Shown piece by piece: positions 37,141 through 57,560 of a stretch of DNA of 64,000 bases (the first letter of the stretch is position 1; every line of letters starts with the position of its first letter). The DNA is from Antitrichia curtipendula (taxonomy: Eukaryota > Streptophyta > Bryopsida > Hypnales > Leucodontaceae). The stretch is taken from NCBI GenBank assembly GCA_951230915.1, contig OX579635.1, forward strand, positions 5,022,001 through 5,086,000, given 5' to 3'. A program made the translations under genes and the position numbers. Under the pieces are notes generated by a model, which ran no database searches, was not told where the DNA came from, and worked only from the letters and a program-made list of their open reading frames with translations.

Positions 37141-37469
37141 TTTAAATAGAATCATTCAAAAAAATTCAAAGTCATACAATATAAATTGATATCGATCTTG
37201 AGATTTGTTTTCAATCAATATTATTTTTGAGGTAGGATCTCATTAAAATGAAAATTATAATGTAAGCTTAAAATCAATAAGCAAAAATGTTATTATTTGG
37301 AATTCATGACTGGAATTCTTCAAATAATTCCAAAATGAAGTTCAGATATATTACTCCCTTTATTCCAAAATTATCCTTTTATTGGCATGTAAAGTACTGC
37401 TTGTACCAAAATGATCTCCATGTGTGACATGGAAAGATTGGCCTACACTTTTTGAGAATGTCAAGAATA

Positions 37470-37879
37470 AGGTAGGAGGCTCTGAAATGGAGCAGGCATT
37501 AAGAATGGATCCTATAAATGGCTCTGAAATGAACAAAAGGTGGTTCTGAAATGGACCACTATAGTCCTAGAATGAATCATGAAAAAAAGCTTTATTAATT
37601 GCAAGAGCCAATCAATGTCTTTGCTTTCCCATTTTTCTTTAGAAGTTGCAAGTGAACAGTTTATGGAAGACCTAGGGACATAAATAGAGACCTATGACAC
37701 ATCTCCTTTGAAAATTCATAAGTAATTCAAAAATGCTTCAAAAAATATGAAACCACTTGTGTCAGATTCCTCTTCTATTTTTCTTTGTCTGAAAAATGAG
37801 CTAAAAATATTTTCATTCAAGGAAATACATGAAAAGGGCAGACCAGCCCTTAGATGCGCCATTTCAGAGCCTCCTACCT
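37470..37879. mobile_element. TA-flanked MITE, AGGTAGGAGGCTCTG ends
   Basis: 410 bp with terminal inverted repeats AGGTAGGAGGCTCTGAAA of about 21 bp. It is flanked by TA (37468-37469 and 37880-37881). The paralogous site in copy 1 (about 18846-18856) reads AATACACAATG with a single TA, an exact empty site. CTCTGAAATGG words recur inside the left half. Non-autonomous. Confidence 0.85.
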
Positions 37880-38039
37880 TACACAATGTGGAAACTCAAG
37901 ATATGGGTTTAGCCACCGTGCAATTATGGAATTTCTATGGGGCTATTGAATTTTGGTGTAGCTATTAAATTTAGTTTTATCCACAACCAACTACCTAATT
38001 CTATCATCCTACTTTTGGCCCATTAGATGTTTTTCAACC

Positions 38040-38200
38040 CCTATGGAGGGGCTGCAAGTTCTCCTAGGTTCTCAGACTCTGAAAACTGTGCCGCAGCAGA
38101 TGCTTGACATGGCAGAGAAACTACCACGTCATTTAAATTTATTTTTTTTCATTTCAAAAAAATAAATAACTTTTTTTCCAACTTTTTTTCTTTTAAATTT

Positions 38201-38261
<61 letters not shown>

Positions 38262-38550
38262 CAAAAATTTAGGGGGTCCAGAAGGCCGTTAAGCTTGGAC
38301 CCCCGTAGTGATACTACAGAGTTTTTTTTCGAAAAAAAAATCCTGAAACTGAAATTCTGACGTGGTCGAAGTGCCACGTCAGCGTGACGTCACTTTTTCT
38401 TTTCTTTTCCCGTAATATCACCCATGGGTCCCGAAAATCAGCACTCACAGCCTTGTTGAGGCCTCATATTTTTTGTAATGTATATATATATTCATTTGTT
38501 TATTTGACAACGGTCGTTTTTTAACTACTGGGGGGAACAATGTCAGGAAC
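38040..38550. mobile_element. Insertion with CCACGTCA motifs and an AT microsatellite
   Basis: Differs from the corresponding part of copy 1 (19000-19560). It contains GACGTGG...CCACGTCAGCGTGACGTCAC (38361-38391), a G-rich segment around GGGGGTCCAGAAGG, and the long AT run. Ends are not resolved; a mobile origin is inferred from absence in copy 1 and from resemblance to the ACGT-rich block at 24.6-25.6 kb. Confidence 0.35.
38204..38259. repeat. (AT)28 microsatellite
   Basis: A 56-bp uninterrupted AT dinucleotide run. Frames reading through it give meaningless Tyr-Ile repeats. Confidence 0.95.
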
Positions 38551-40217
38551 ATACCTGAAACAGCCTTCCAAACTCCCCAAAACACATCTAATGTCAATTC
38601 TTCCTTAAGACTCATCCAAATCTATTAATTTTCAGACAAAATCACTGCATTAATGCCAATGAGGGGTAACAAGTCAATCTTTTATTGGTGAATACTTAAG
38701 TTTCATTAGATGCATGGAAAGGCGGTTATGGATGTTTATAACTGTACTCTATGGGTGGTTATATAATTTCAAAGCAAACCACTTCAAAAGTTCATAGAAA
38801 TTACAATTTTGATAAGAAAATTATAATTATACTTGGATTTGCTTAGTGAAAGAAGCGCACACCTCTAAAAAATAATGTGCCCTTTTTGGAAATGGCCCCA
38901 AGAGATTCACATTGTAGATCAAGGTGGCAATAGGCTTGTGTACCTTATCTTAGTTCACTTGGATTTCAGTCCAAAGGGTGGTGGACCAGATTTGCCACCC
39001 CCAAACACAAAAAACTTAATCTGAGTTACAACTGCCCACTCTAGCATGGAGAGCAATAACTCCTAAAGTTCCAAGAGTCTCCTTGAGGCACTCTTAAAGG
39101 TTTGAGTAAGTACCTATAGTCTCAATTTTTGACAAGATCATTTGAATATTTTTTTCAAAATTGGAAAACTAATTAGCTTTTCAGAAAAATAATTTTAATC
39201 TCAACCACAACCCAGGAGCACCAATTATGCCATAATAAGACCAAAATAGTCAAGAATGGGTATCAAAAAAATTCCACTAAAATTTGAAGAATTAAATTTT
39301 TTTTAATTTCTTATAGATTATACATTTGTCTATGTGGAAAGATTTGATACATTCCATTTAAATAAGCGATGTGAAAGTTATGAAGCTTCTTGTTGCTTCT
39401 TCCAATCTTAGTGAATTCCTTAAGAAAAAATATTTACTCTGGTACTTTAGACACTTGTATCTTGAGATCCATGAAATCAGAATTTTTGAAATTTCTTCCA
39501 TACATTCTCATACTAGTCTAGTACAAAATCCTACAATTTGACATAGAAAAGAAACAAATGTTTAAATATTCATTGTTTGCATTGAAAATGACAATTTCTA
39601 GTGGTTTTTGATAAATAAATAAAAATGGGACTTTAGGAACTTGGGCTTTAGACCTCTGGAGGTTAGTAGAATGTTCATTTTTTTTGGATTGTATATTTGG
39701 ATAGTGATTTATATTATTTACATCCAATGCTCTTCACTTATCAAAATAAATAAACTTATCGGTTGGAGCCTTTTTATGTGTGTTATACTAATATGAATAT
39801 ATTTATACAATTAAAAAATATATTTATTTTTGTGGACCAAAGTAAATTTGTAATAATTCATCTTCTCTAATCTTTGTATTTTAAGTTGTGATCTATAAAA
39901 GATTCAACTTTTTGACAACTGTATCCTTTGTCCCAAAATAAGCTTTCAATTGGACAAAATGTTTTGGATTTTTTTGTTGATAATATTGCTATAAATAATT
40001 CATCTTCTTTAATCTTTATGTTTTTATTTGTGAAGTATTAGAGATTCAACTTCTTGACAATTGTTCCCTACATTCCAAAATGATCTATTGGTTGAACAAA
40101 ATGTTCCAAATTTATTGTTAAAAATATTGTTATAAATTGTTCATCTTTCTTTAATCTTTCTATTTAATTTGTGATTTATTAGAGATTCAACTTCTAAAAA
40201 ACTATTCCTTCCATCTA

Positions 40218-40660
40218 AGGTAAACCAACCCATTACGGTCAGATGACCCATAGTGGACATCTTATGACCCCATGATGGTTTCTTAGACCACAATCAATAT
40301 CTAACCTGACACCTGTAGAGTGATTAGTGACCTCATTAGGAACACCCAATTTTTCAGTATAAATCATTGTAGGAAGTGCTTTTTTTTATGGCATTCCACA
40401 ATAGAAATTATTGTGACCACTTTAGGTGATTAAGATGAGCATATTGGATACACTTTTTGTTGGTTATGGGGTAGCATGTAGCATGTGTTGGGAAGATCAC
40501 TTCAAAAATACATAACTAGTTCATACTTTGTCTGGAAAATAAATTTTCAATTGCTCTCACTATTTCTCACACTTATCTTTGAGTGAGAAAAATTTTGAAA
40601 ATTTTCAGCAATGGCATGAGGGCAGACTCGAAATTTTGACCACAGTGGGCTGGTTTACCT
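40218..40660 (+). mobile_element. TA-flanked MITE, AGGTAAACCARCCCATT ends, copy A
   Basis: 443 bp flanked by TA (40216-40217 and 40661-40662). The ends AGGTAAACCAACCCATT and, on the other strand, AGGTAAACCAGCCCACT form inverted repeats. The paralogous site in copy 1 (about 21138) lacks it. A second copy, in the opposite orientation, is at 63051-63490 and is alike throughout, including a block near 40276-40330 (GGTTTCTTAGACCACAATC; GACACCTGTAGAGTGATTAG). Confidence 0.85.
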
Positions 40661-42165
40661 TACACATGATCTTTAGACTAGACAAAACATTCTGAAATTC
40701 TTGCTGAAAATATCATTATTTTAAACCGTTTCGAGCTATAAATAGAGTTTGGTGTATTTCTATTGTTGTAAAACTTTGAATTTTGGAGCTTTTTCAAAGT
40801 GTAGTATTGAACTCATTGCAATATAATTGAAAAAAGGAGAAGATTATTTAGGGAATTGAGACTGATAGATTTCTATATTGAATTGGTATTGAAAGAGAGT
40901 TTAAACCCCTGATTATGCATTATATTCAAATGTGTTTCATAGTAATAGCTTTTAGACATGTAGGATTTGCCATTTATGAAAATTATTTTTAAAATTTTGA
41001 TTTTGTTTTAATTTGTCAAAATTGTTTCAAATTAATGCCAATGAAGCATCTATAGCTTGAAAATATCCCTCTATCATCCATTAATGGTAGTTACATGATA
41101 TTGAGCTAACTCTTTAACGGTAATTTTTTATCTCATTCAAAATGTGGTAGCAATGTACAATGGTAGCAACATACAATGATAGCAACCCCGCATTTTTCAG
41201 TTTTGTGAAAGTGCCAAGATGGCGATCACTTAAAATTTGGCAATGCATATGTCTACATTCATCCATCTTTTGGACAATAAATACTTTTCAATTATATTCA
41301 TGCACTTTTTAATCCAAATTTGGCAACTTCATCCATAATTTTAATAGAAATGAAAAGTTTCTAGCAAAGAAAGATTATTATTTTTTGGCAAAAAATAAAA
41401 ATTTATTTTGAAATGGTGCAATATGGCCCCATGGTGCCAAAAAAAAGGATTGGATGATAGTAATGGGTCCAATGATTGTTGATTTTTAGGAGTACTTATA
41501 AATTAAATTTAAAAAAAGAATCAAATCAAATAAGGACAATATTTAGACATTGAAAGTAATTATAGCCTAAGAGATGAAGCCCAAAATAAATTTCTAAATA
41601 GAAGAACTAAAAAATAAAAATTATAAAAAAAATGGATATCATGACATTTAAATCATTATTATTAAATAGAAAATCCCAAAGTACAAAAAGAACACTAAAA
41701 ATTATCTATTCTTTAGAACTTTTCAAAGATTCAATTCACCTTCATTGAGATCAACTTTATTTGGATGTTTAAAAGCACATGCACAAAGCCTAGCTAGAGG
41801 GGGTCCTATTTTCTATTTTTAGGTGTCCTTTATAAAATTGCTTTATGTCAAAAGTAGATACATGGCCTTTGAAGCTTATCACCAAATTATTAAATTTGGA
41901 TTCTCCCCAATTTAAAACAACATGAGAACATGATTGTGACTAAATAGAAAAATTAACTACAAAATGAGTTATCATGTAAAAAATTCAAAATATAGAAAAT
42001 ACAATACAAAAGACAGTATGTGTCTTCTTTTACAATTTCAAATACATCAACTCTATAGTTCAAAAGTCATAGAAGAATACATGATGTACTCACAACAAGT
42101 GACACTAGAATAGTGGAAGTGCTTTTTGGAATCACCCCAAAGTGTTCTATATTTGTTGAATATTA

Positions 42166-43089
42166 CCCCCTAAAGCACCAAACTGCGTTTTTTGTCAACA
42201 TAATAATTTGGGGCAGCTCACTACAAATGCAGTTTTTGGTTTTTTTCTTTGAAATTTTTACACAATATGTGCCCGAGGAGTATCTTTAAGGCCCAACACT
42301 TTTCATAACTTTTGACTACGTGGTTAAAGAGTTATGGTATGATATGCTGTTTTCATTGCTCGGTGGGCAAGCCAGGCAGCCAAAAAAACTTCTTGAAAAT
42401 TCACTTTTTTTTAAAATTAAAATTTGAAATTGGTTCTCTAGATCTTTATATACATGGAAAGCTTTGAATAATTCCATTTGGATTAATGAGATAAAAGTTA
42501 TGGGAGTTTAAGTTTGCGGGTAGTTTGTGGGTAGTTGTGGAATCTCTACTCTAAGATAAGCTTTGAAGCCCTTTATTTAATTCAGTTTTAAATATTTTTG
42601 AAAAAAAATAAAAACAGTAGGTGTAGACTGTTTACTACAACGTTACAACCATTGGGATTGGGATTTTTCAATTCCATAAATAAATTGTTAACAATTTAGT
42701 GTTTTTAATCATTTTCTACTTCTTTCTACTTACTATTTTTTCTATATGTTGTACAATTCCAAATGATTTGGCATGTTGCCAACTTGCCTTCAAGAATGAA
42801 TCCAAAGAGTGACCACCATTTTGGGCATTTTTTCATACACATGTGACCATTTGAAGTGCAGTTGCCTGATTTTCGCAGGGCCCAAATTTGTTTATTTTCC
42901 AATGCTAATATCTTGCAATCTACATGGTGGAAATTCTTGAAAATTTTACACATGTTCTCAACCTAGTTTACTTTAAAATCCTACGGCGACATGTGTTCAC
43001 AAAAAAATTAAAAAATAAATTTGGTACTTGTTCTAGAAATGGTAGTTTTGGAGCGTTTTGGTAAAAACATAGTCAAAAACCTTTAGGGG
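42166..43089. mobile_element. TTA-flanked element A, CCCCTAAAG ends
   Basis: Begins CCCCCTAAAGCACC after TTA (42163-42165) and ends CTTTAGGGG before TTA (43090-43092). With element B it interrupts a site that is continuous in copy 1 (about 22211). A diverged relative is at 44686-45486. It is compatible with PIF/Harbinger, which duplicates TWA. No transposase seen. Confidence 0.7.
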
Positions 43090-43092
43090 TTA

Positions 43093-44056
43093 ACCCCTCA
43101 CCGCCGGAGTCCTAACCATGTCAAAAAACAAACTCCCTTTTCAAGTGTTATAAGTCTGAATTTGAGTAAGATATGCAAATCTTAACCGTACAATCTTTTA
43201 GTGTGCATGTTCTAGATGGTGTAAATCAAATTTGGGATCATTTGACCGTATAGATTGAAAGATTATAATGTTTTAGTGTTGAAAAAAGATGCTGAAATCT
43301 TCCTAAAAACACATTTGGAAGTAAATTTCGATTTCTAAACCTACTCAAATGAAAAAACTTTAAACTACAAAGTGATTCTAAACCAAAAGACAAACACTTT
43401 GGTGGGAAAAAAAAAACATTTAATTGACTCACTGTGTTTGCAAAATTGTTTTGAAATGTCAAAAGACAGTGAAAAAAGTAGCAAAAAAACACATCTACGG
43501 CTGAACCTACCTCTGCTAAAATGCTTCTCAGTCAGTTATATCTTCTTGGATTGATATAAAATTTTTACCACAAGAACTAGACTAGTATGTGAAACTTTTC
43601 CAACAAAAATTATTGAAAAAAACAACTGTCTAAAGGAAGTTATAAGCCACCAAAGTTCACTGTAATGCAAAAATGTCTAGATTATGAACTTCGAATTTCT
43701 CCCAAGCATTCAAAAAAACTTGGATTGACATGAAAATTTAACAGCAATAATTAGACTCAAAGGGGAACATAACACAACAAATTTGATTGAAAACGAACAT
43801 TGGATGAAGGAGATACAAGCCCCCGAAGTTACAGCCTTCAAATGCAGTTTGGTGAATTCAAATTGAAACGATGAACTTCGATTGGCTTTCAAGAAATCAA
43901 TAAATCTTGTTTTGATCTGAAAATTGTACCACATAAACTAGAAGAGAGAGCGCAACTTTACCAACAAATTTTATTGAATTTGGACATTGGATGCAAAAGT
44001 TATAGCACTTTGAATTTTCTGTGAGGACAATTTTTGTCCCCTCCGGTGATGAGGGG
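43093..44056. mobile_element. TTA-flanked element B, ACCCCTCACC ends
   Basis: Begins ACCCCTCACCGCCGGAG and ends, read on the other strand, CCCCTCATCACCGGAGG. It shares its left TTA with element A and has TTA (44057-44059) on the right. The pair gives the order TTA-A-TTA-B-TTA at a site that has one TTA in copy 1, so one element inserted exactly at the edge of the other. Internally it contains repeated motifs (AAATTTGATTGAAAACGAACATTGGATG). Confidence 0.7.
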
Positions 44057-44685
44057 TTAAAGATTATCTTGGTTGACAACCAACACAATGTTGAATACAA
44101 CATCTAAGAGGTCTAACTAGTGGATTAGTATTCCCGTCTGTCGTATGAGCAAATTATTATAAGATATGGGTGATTGCAAGAAAATTTTGCTCTATTTTGT
44201 ATCACAAATTGTGTGGCAATTGGATTTGGGTACATAACTTTGGAAGTTCTACTTGGATTGCAATGGAAGTTTTACCGAGGATGTATAAGTAGATTATGGT
44301 TTTACAAATATTTTATAAATAAAATGAAGAGTGGCAGTTTTTCACAATTTGTGTTCAAAATGTGCTTTAGTCCTTTACGGATTAATAAATTTGAAATTTC
44401 TTGTATGAACAATAGATATAATGAATTTTTCCTTTAGAATATTTTTTCAAATTTTCTTCAAAACAACAATAAAATAAAAATCCACAACCAAAAAATCATT
44501 GCACATAGACCATTCTATACCATTTTCATGGTTTTAAAAAAAATTACTAATTTGGATTCATTGTCATTGTGGAAAGAAAATATTTGCCCTCATCATAGCC
44601 TATACAATAAGGAAATTTGAAAGTGGAATGCCTTTTGGTCAAAATCATTATTTGTCATCTAGATATAACAATGTTTCATTCATTA

Positions 44686-45486
44686 ACTTCTAAAGGACCA
44701 AAGTGCATTTTTTGGCATGCAGTCAGGGAATAGCTTTAAGGCCCAACAATTCTTATAGCTTTTGACTTCATGGTTAAAAAATTATTATATGATAAGTAGT
44801 ATTAATTTCAACCTGGGCAACCTTGGTAGATTAGAAAAGAATCATTTTTTTCAAAAATAAAAATTTGAAATTGGTTTTTATAATTTATATATAGTAGGAA
44901 ACATTTGAATCATTATCTTTTGATCAATGAAATGAAAGATATGAAGATTGCTAGTTTCTAGGAAGAATTTTCAATATTTTTGGAAAATATAAAACCATAG
45001 CATGTAGATTGTTTATTACAACCATTGGAATTGGCATTTTTTTAATTTCATTACTAGATTCTTAACAATTTAGTATTTTAAATCATTCACTACTTCCTTT
45101 TACTTACTATTTTTTCAAGCATGAGTAAGAAAAAAATTTGAATTTTTAAATATTTATTTTCAATTTATTTCTTCAATATATTATAAATAGTTGCAAGTTA
45201 TAGGATCTACAAATTTTGGGGCAAAATTTTCAAAAGATGAAATCTAACCATTTGGAAAGAGCTGAAAATTCAAAATTCTTTTTTTAAAAATCCAAGCATT
45301 CATGATCTTGCAATTGGTAAGTTTTTTTATTTTGACATTTTAGGAGAGTATACTTTAATAAATTAATTAAAGGATCCTACAATTGGGTTTGCTAAAAAAC
45401 TAATTTAGATGAAGATTTTAGCCTTACTTTAGAGACTAGTATTTTGAAGTAGTTTTGGGCATCTAAACATGAAAAAACTTTTGAGG
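44686..45486. mobile_element. Diverged relative of element A
   Basis: Starts ACTTCTAAAGGACCAAAG after TTA and ends CTTTTGAGG before TTA. The phrase CTTTAAGGCCCAACA followed by ATGGTTAAA.A.TTAT is shared with 42285-42335. Confidence 0.5.
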
Positions 45487-46574
45487 TTAATAAGCGCGTA
45501 GATTATCTTTCAACAAATTATAAATTCATAACCCATACATCCTCATTTATAAATTTTTTTTTGAATATGGATAAAACTTAAAACGCTTGCTAGTTTTGTT
45601 GCATTTGAGGTGGTACAGAGAGTATAATGAACTTTTAGAAAAATCTCTCTCGTACATATTAAAGAATTAGGTATACACATTGAGGATTAATCAAGCTTTT
45701 CAATTATATATATAATATTGCTAGAAAAAACATCTTATTTAGAGGCATCATAACCGCAAGTATGGCTTTTTAGTTTTTATTTTTAAAATATAAATTTATT
45801 TTGGCATGTCTAAATTGATGTATAAAATTTTAGATTATTTATTGTGGAATATGCCATTAAGGGCTAAATATTAATGTAATAAATAAGTTAAAATTTGATA
45901 TTAGTAGAATAGTTCTAGAAAATTCTTGAGAAAATTTTGAAATTCAAAATTGATTCAATTATTGTCAATTCTGATTTCAATCATGTGCTGGGTCATGTGC
46001 ACTAGAATTAGTTGATGCTATCCAATAAGAATTCTCCATACATGTGTATGTATGTATATATATAAAACAAACCCTCAAATGATTAAAAATATACGGGATT
46101 GAGTTATATAAGATTACTGTCTAATTCTTTGTATATTAATTTTCAACATCAACACAAACATTGTGAATAAAAAAGTATGTGACATTGTATAGATGAAATT
46201 ACCATTTATTCTCAATACTAAATTATCTTTGCAACAATAGTTTCAGTGTCTCATCTACTTCAATACCTTTGCAACACCAATACATATAAAAGATTGAAAT
46301 AGACTTAATTATGTATCAAGTACCATGTCATCATTCATCAACTTGATTGTCAACCAGAAAATTATTCTTATCATAGTTCAAAAGAGTGGCTAGGACATTT
46401 TCCATTGGAAACAAAGAGTCTTAGAGAAACATCCTGTAATTTTTCAATCAAAAGTTGTCATTAAGACATAATTGCATTGTTGCATAAAAAATTATTAGCT
46501 CTTTATTGTCACTTCAAGAAAGGAAGTCATTTAGAGAATTCCTTTAATTCATACATTCTTCTATTTACAACAAT

Positions 46575-46631
46575 TACACCCTGATCTTGTATTTACACCC
46601 TGATCTTGTATTTACACCCTGATCTTGTATT
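46575..46631 (+). repeat. 19-bp perfect tandem repeat, three copies
   Basis: TACACCCTGATCTTGTATT repeated three times without change, about 220 bp beyond the ABCC stop codon. Confidence 0.95.
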
Positions 46632-46847
46632 ACATAATGCTCATAGAATACAAGACTATGATAAAGTATTGTTTGAGCGAGTTGTCTTTATCAACATGAC
46701 TTGTTAGATTGTAGATATATTTTTTGGAATACCTAGTGATTGAAGCTTCAAAGTCTTAGAACAGTTGAAAGTTATATTATTTGAGGCCGACTAATAGTTA
46801 GCCGAAATATAAATTCATTTAGGTTGAGCCATCAAGTAATAGAATCA

Positions 46848-54039
<7,192 letters not shown>

Positions 54040-56820
54040 TAGTTCTTCCACTACAAGAATCAATAAAGCAAAGAGCGAGGCAACATTTAGGCAATAATTG
54101 TTGCAAATGCCAATAATTACATACAATTTTGTAGTAATGAAGCAAGGCTTGCAACATAGTTTTTAATTGGCCACAAGGAGCATATTGAGAGATGGAAGAG
54201 TTAAAAGCAAGAAAATAGCGTGAATGAGTGCGATGGAATGGAGGTGAACAAACACATTCAACCACCTTGTTTTGCCCACTAGGATGCCCCATTACTCAAG
54301 TAATCGTGGGTTGAATGCCCTATTGCTCAATGGAGTGTTGCCTCTTAAAAGACTTTCCTACAACTTATTTTCAAGAATTGAAGCAATTGTGTAGATACAA
54401 TATTATTAGATTTGTCTTATGAATCTGAATGACAAATTAACAAGAAAATGATGATCATCAACTTTCAAGTCTTATGACATATTTCAATACTTGATATAAT
54501 GATAATTACTCTAAATATTAAAAAAACAAAACAAAATGATTTTATTTTTATTTTTGTTGATTAATTTAGTAAAAATTTGAATAATTTTAAATATTTATCA
54601 TTCAAGCTTAACAAGTACATATATAATTTATAACAATTTTTTTTATTATAGGATGATACAAAATATAATTATGAAAATCTTTAAATAATTTTTTTTTTAA
54701 AAACAACAACAAAAGATTTTAGTTTTCAATAATGTATTCATCTTGCACATTGATTTTTAAGCATGATTTTGTGCAAGCGTGTGGAAAAAAGAATGCTCAA
54801 TAATGAAGTAAATGAATGATTACATAACTAATGAAGAATTCTTTTTTAATTTAAAAATTCTATAAAATTTCTTCCTAATCACTTTTCAATAATTCTTGAA
54901 TAATATCAAAAGCTTGATTTGAAAAATATAAGAAGAGAAAGAGCAACACCAATTCTATTTTTTAATTGATATCAACTACCAAACATTGCCAAATGATATG
55001 TCTAAAGATTGAAATAGACAATTCTAAGATTTTTATTAGGGTTCATTGTAGAAGGTGATTTCAACAATTAAATGGTCAAAAAGATGCATTGAAGATAGAG
55101 TGCTTTGAAATTGAGTCTCACTTGATAGCTTCTTTGTTGATTCTTAGGGCTAGTAAGACAAGAAAATTTCTTTAAAAAAGTGTTCTAATTATACAAAGAA
55201 GATTGATTATTTTTAAATGAGATTTAGTTACTTCCATCCCCAATTGGCCATTGAACAAAGGGCACAAATGTAACAATAACACAAATGAAAACAAATGAGG
55301 AGGTTTTTAGGGAGTGTGGTAGGAGCTGGCATGGGAATGGAAGAAAAAAGCATATGAAGAGTGATTATGGCAATAATCATCAACTTTCCACATACTTCCA
55401 TTGTGGTACCAAAAAACTCATGTAAAGAAAAAGAAAACCACAAATTGTATGAATTAAAGATTACTCAACATGATATAAAATCAATAGATTAATTTGGCAA
55501 TCTACAACTACTGCTAGTGCTCCTCAAATTAGGACCACTTGAATACTGAGAGAAATGAGATCCACTTAAAATCATAGGCAATATTTGGAAGAAATAACAT
55601 TGCAATTCCTTTTTAAGTTAACCTAAAACTTAGATTCATTACAATCTATTAATAAAAACAAAATAATTATACTTGTATCACAATGGAATAATATGGTAGA
55701 GCTACAATTTATAAATAGTCAAATTTTAGAATTTATTTGTAGAAGTCCGTACAAATTTAATTCACCCATATACATTCAATTTAGATTGAATCAATTCATC
55801 AAATGGAACCTTGTTCAAAATGTTGCATTTATTTGATTTCAATAATGTAAGAACCAATAAACTAAGGGCATCACAAATTTTGCCTAGAGGCCTTTACCAT
55901 AAATGAAATGATAATAAAAAGATTATGGAATTATTATAGAAACTATGAACAAAGGTAAATAAGCAATGTTATAAAATTATGGAGGCTATTAAACAATACT
56001 AAACCATTAAAGAAGCATACTTTAATGCTTGTTTACATAAAATTTAATTTTGCAAAGGTATAAAATCCAATGTTATAGTAAAAATTATAAATTTAGTTAA
56101 AAATATAAATAAATTCAAACCAAAAATCTAAAAATTCTAGAGTTAAAGTATTTATACTTATTGTCATCTTGTTTTTGGATGAAGTGTGAAGTTGAATTTT
56201 TAAATAGTGACATTAGATATCAATATGAAATCTTATATTTTAAAATACAATTCATTTTATATTGGTTTTATACTTTTGATGGTTTTTTGGACTATTATGT
56301 TCTTTAGTATTTTCAAAATTTTAAATCAAGGTAAATTTATAATCTAAAATTTATTTTTAAACTATTTTATTTATTTATATCAATTCTTCTATAAATAAAA
56401 TAAAATTTCTTGTAGTAATAAGCTTAATTTTTTTTACATCATATTATTTATACTAATATAATATATAATATTTTAATAATATTAATATTATTAAAGAAAA
56501 AATGACTTTATATTTATTTGTAGAATTTGTAAATGATTATTGAAATTAAATAGATTGCTAGAGAAAAGTATGAAAAAATTATTTGACAAAGATTAAAGAA
56601 ATATAAAGTGATGACTTTTTTTTGCAATATAAATTATAAATCTTTATTTTAGAAAATTATTCTAATAGTTCAAACTTCAAACATAAAATCTTAGAACCAA
56701 AATTTTAAACAATTTACTAAAAAAATTGTTCACTATATAATGAAAAACAATTAAATACAAGTGATTTACAAATAAATATCAAATTTTTAAAAATTTGAAA
56801 AACTTAAACCCCCTCACAAG
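54040..56820. other. Upstream region of the ABCC gene, AT-rich
   Basis: Immediately upstream (54040-54350) is less AT-rich and probably holds the promoter and leader. Beyond that, to 56820, composition is extremely AT-rich with no recognisable gene. A 71-residue frame at 55228-55443 (minus) has hydrophobic segments but does not look like the missing TMD0. Confidence 0.4.
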
Positions 56821-57560
56821 TTATACTATCTCATAAGAAGAAGCAGACAGCCTTGTCTTTCCCTCCCCTAAAGTGAAAAAATCAACAATTGTGCAATGAG
56901 TGAGAAAGAATAATGAGAACACCCTCTGTTGTCGTGCAATTCAAAGTAAGAGCAAAAGTCATTGATAGTCAACAGGCAGTTTCTACAAGTAGAACAAGAA
57001 GCTTGTAGTTTCTCAATTTTTTCAAATTTAGGCAAGTTTGGAGGTGACTAAAACAAAGAAAATCTTGAGAAATTCATGAGTGAGGTCTCGCCTGCAATCG
57101 ATTGTGCCTGCGCCTTGAAGCAGAGTGGAAATTAGGTCTTCTCACAAGATCGACAAGCTTGTGCCTTGGTAGAATATAAAGTCACACCTATATTTTATCC
57201 GCAATTTCTCAAATTTCACAGATTTTGGCAAGTTCAAAGGCGATTAAAACAAAGAAATGTTTACTCGTGCCTCCTCCTATAAAGATTGTGCATTGAAGTT
57301 GTCTACGTTGAAGTTGTGTGTTGAAGCCGTAGAATGAGCAAATGATGCGGGTGACTTAATTTCTCTACTTGAATGGAGAATTTGCTAAAATTTGAAGTTT
57401 GAAACAATAATTGAGTTGAATTTTTTTGAAGAACTTTTTGAGTGAGGTCAAAGAATTAATTAGATGTGCTCCCTTGCCTTGAAACAAATTTGAATTTTAG
57501 CAAATTTAGGCATCAAATTGCTTGCTTTGATTTTGACTTCATCAGCCAAAAGGTGAAATT
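56820..57560. repeat. Diverged local repeats
   Basis: 56830-57000 resembles 58310-58700 (AGAAG.AGACA, TCAACAATTGTGCAAT). The interval 57005-57075 resembles 57200-57270 (TTTCTCAA...GGCAAGTT...GATTAAAACAAAGAAA), a period of about 195 bp, with a weaker third copy after 57420. No coding region. Confidence 0.5.

Larger units (their letters stand above)
31732..44255 (+). repeat. Large duplication, copy 2
   Basis: Colinear and same-strand copy of 1657-3665 plus 17767-22415. It lacks the three copy-1 insertions at 2931, 3259 and 3666. It carries its own insertions at 32324-32571, 32921-33419, 33579-34167, about 34495-35480, about 35705-37140, 37470-37879, about 38040-38550, 40218-40660 and 42166-44056. 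The BTB gene lies just outside its left edge. Confidence 0.8.
44256..46847. other. AT-rich gap between duplication and ABCC gene
   Basis: After the duplication ends, 44686-45486 is a diverged TTA-flanked family member. The rest is AT-rich with no gene. A three-copy 19-bp repeat lies at 46575-46631. The ABCC stop codon is at the right edge, so the last 200-300 bp are probably its 3' UTR and terminator region. Confidence 0.5.
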
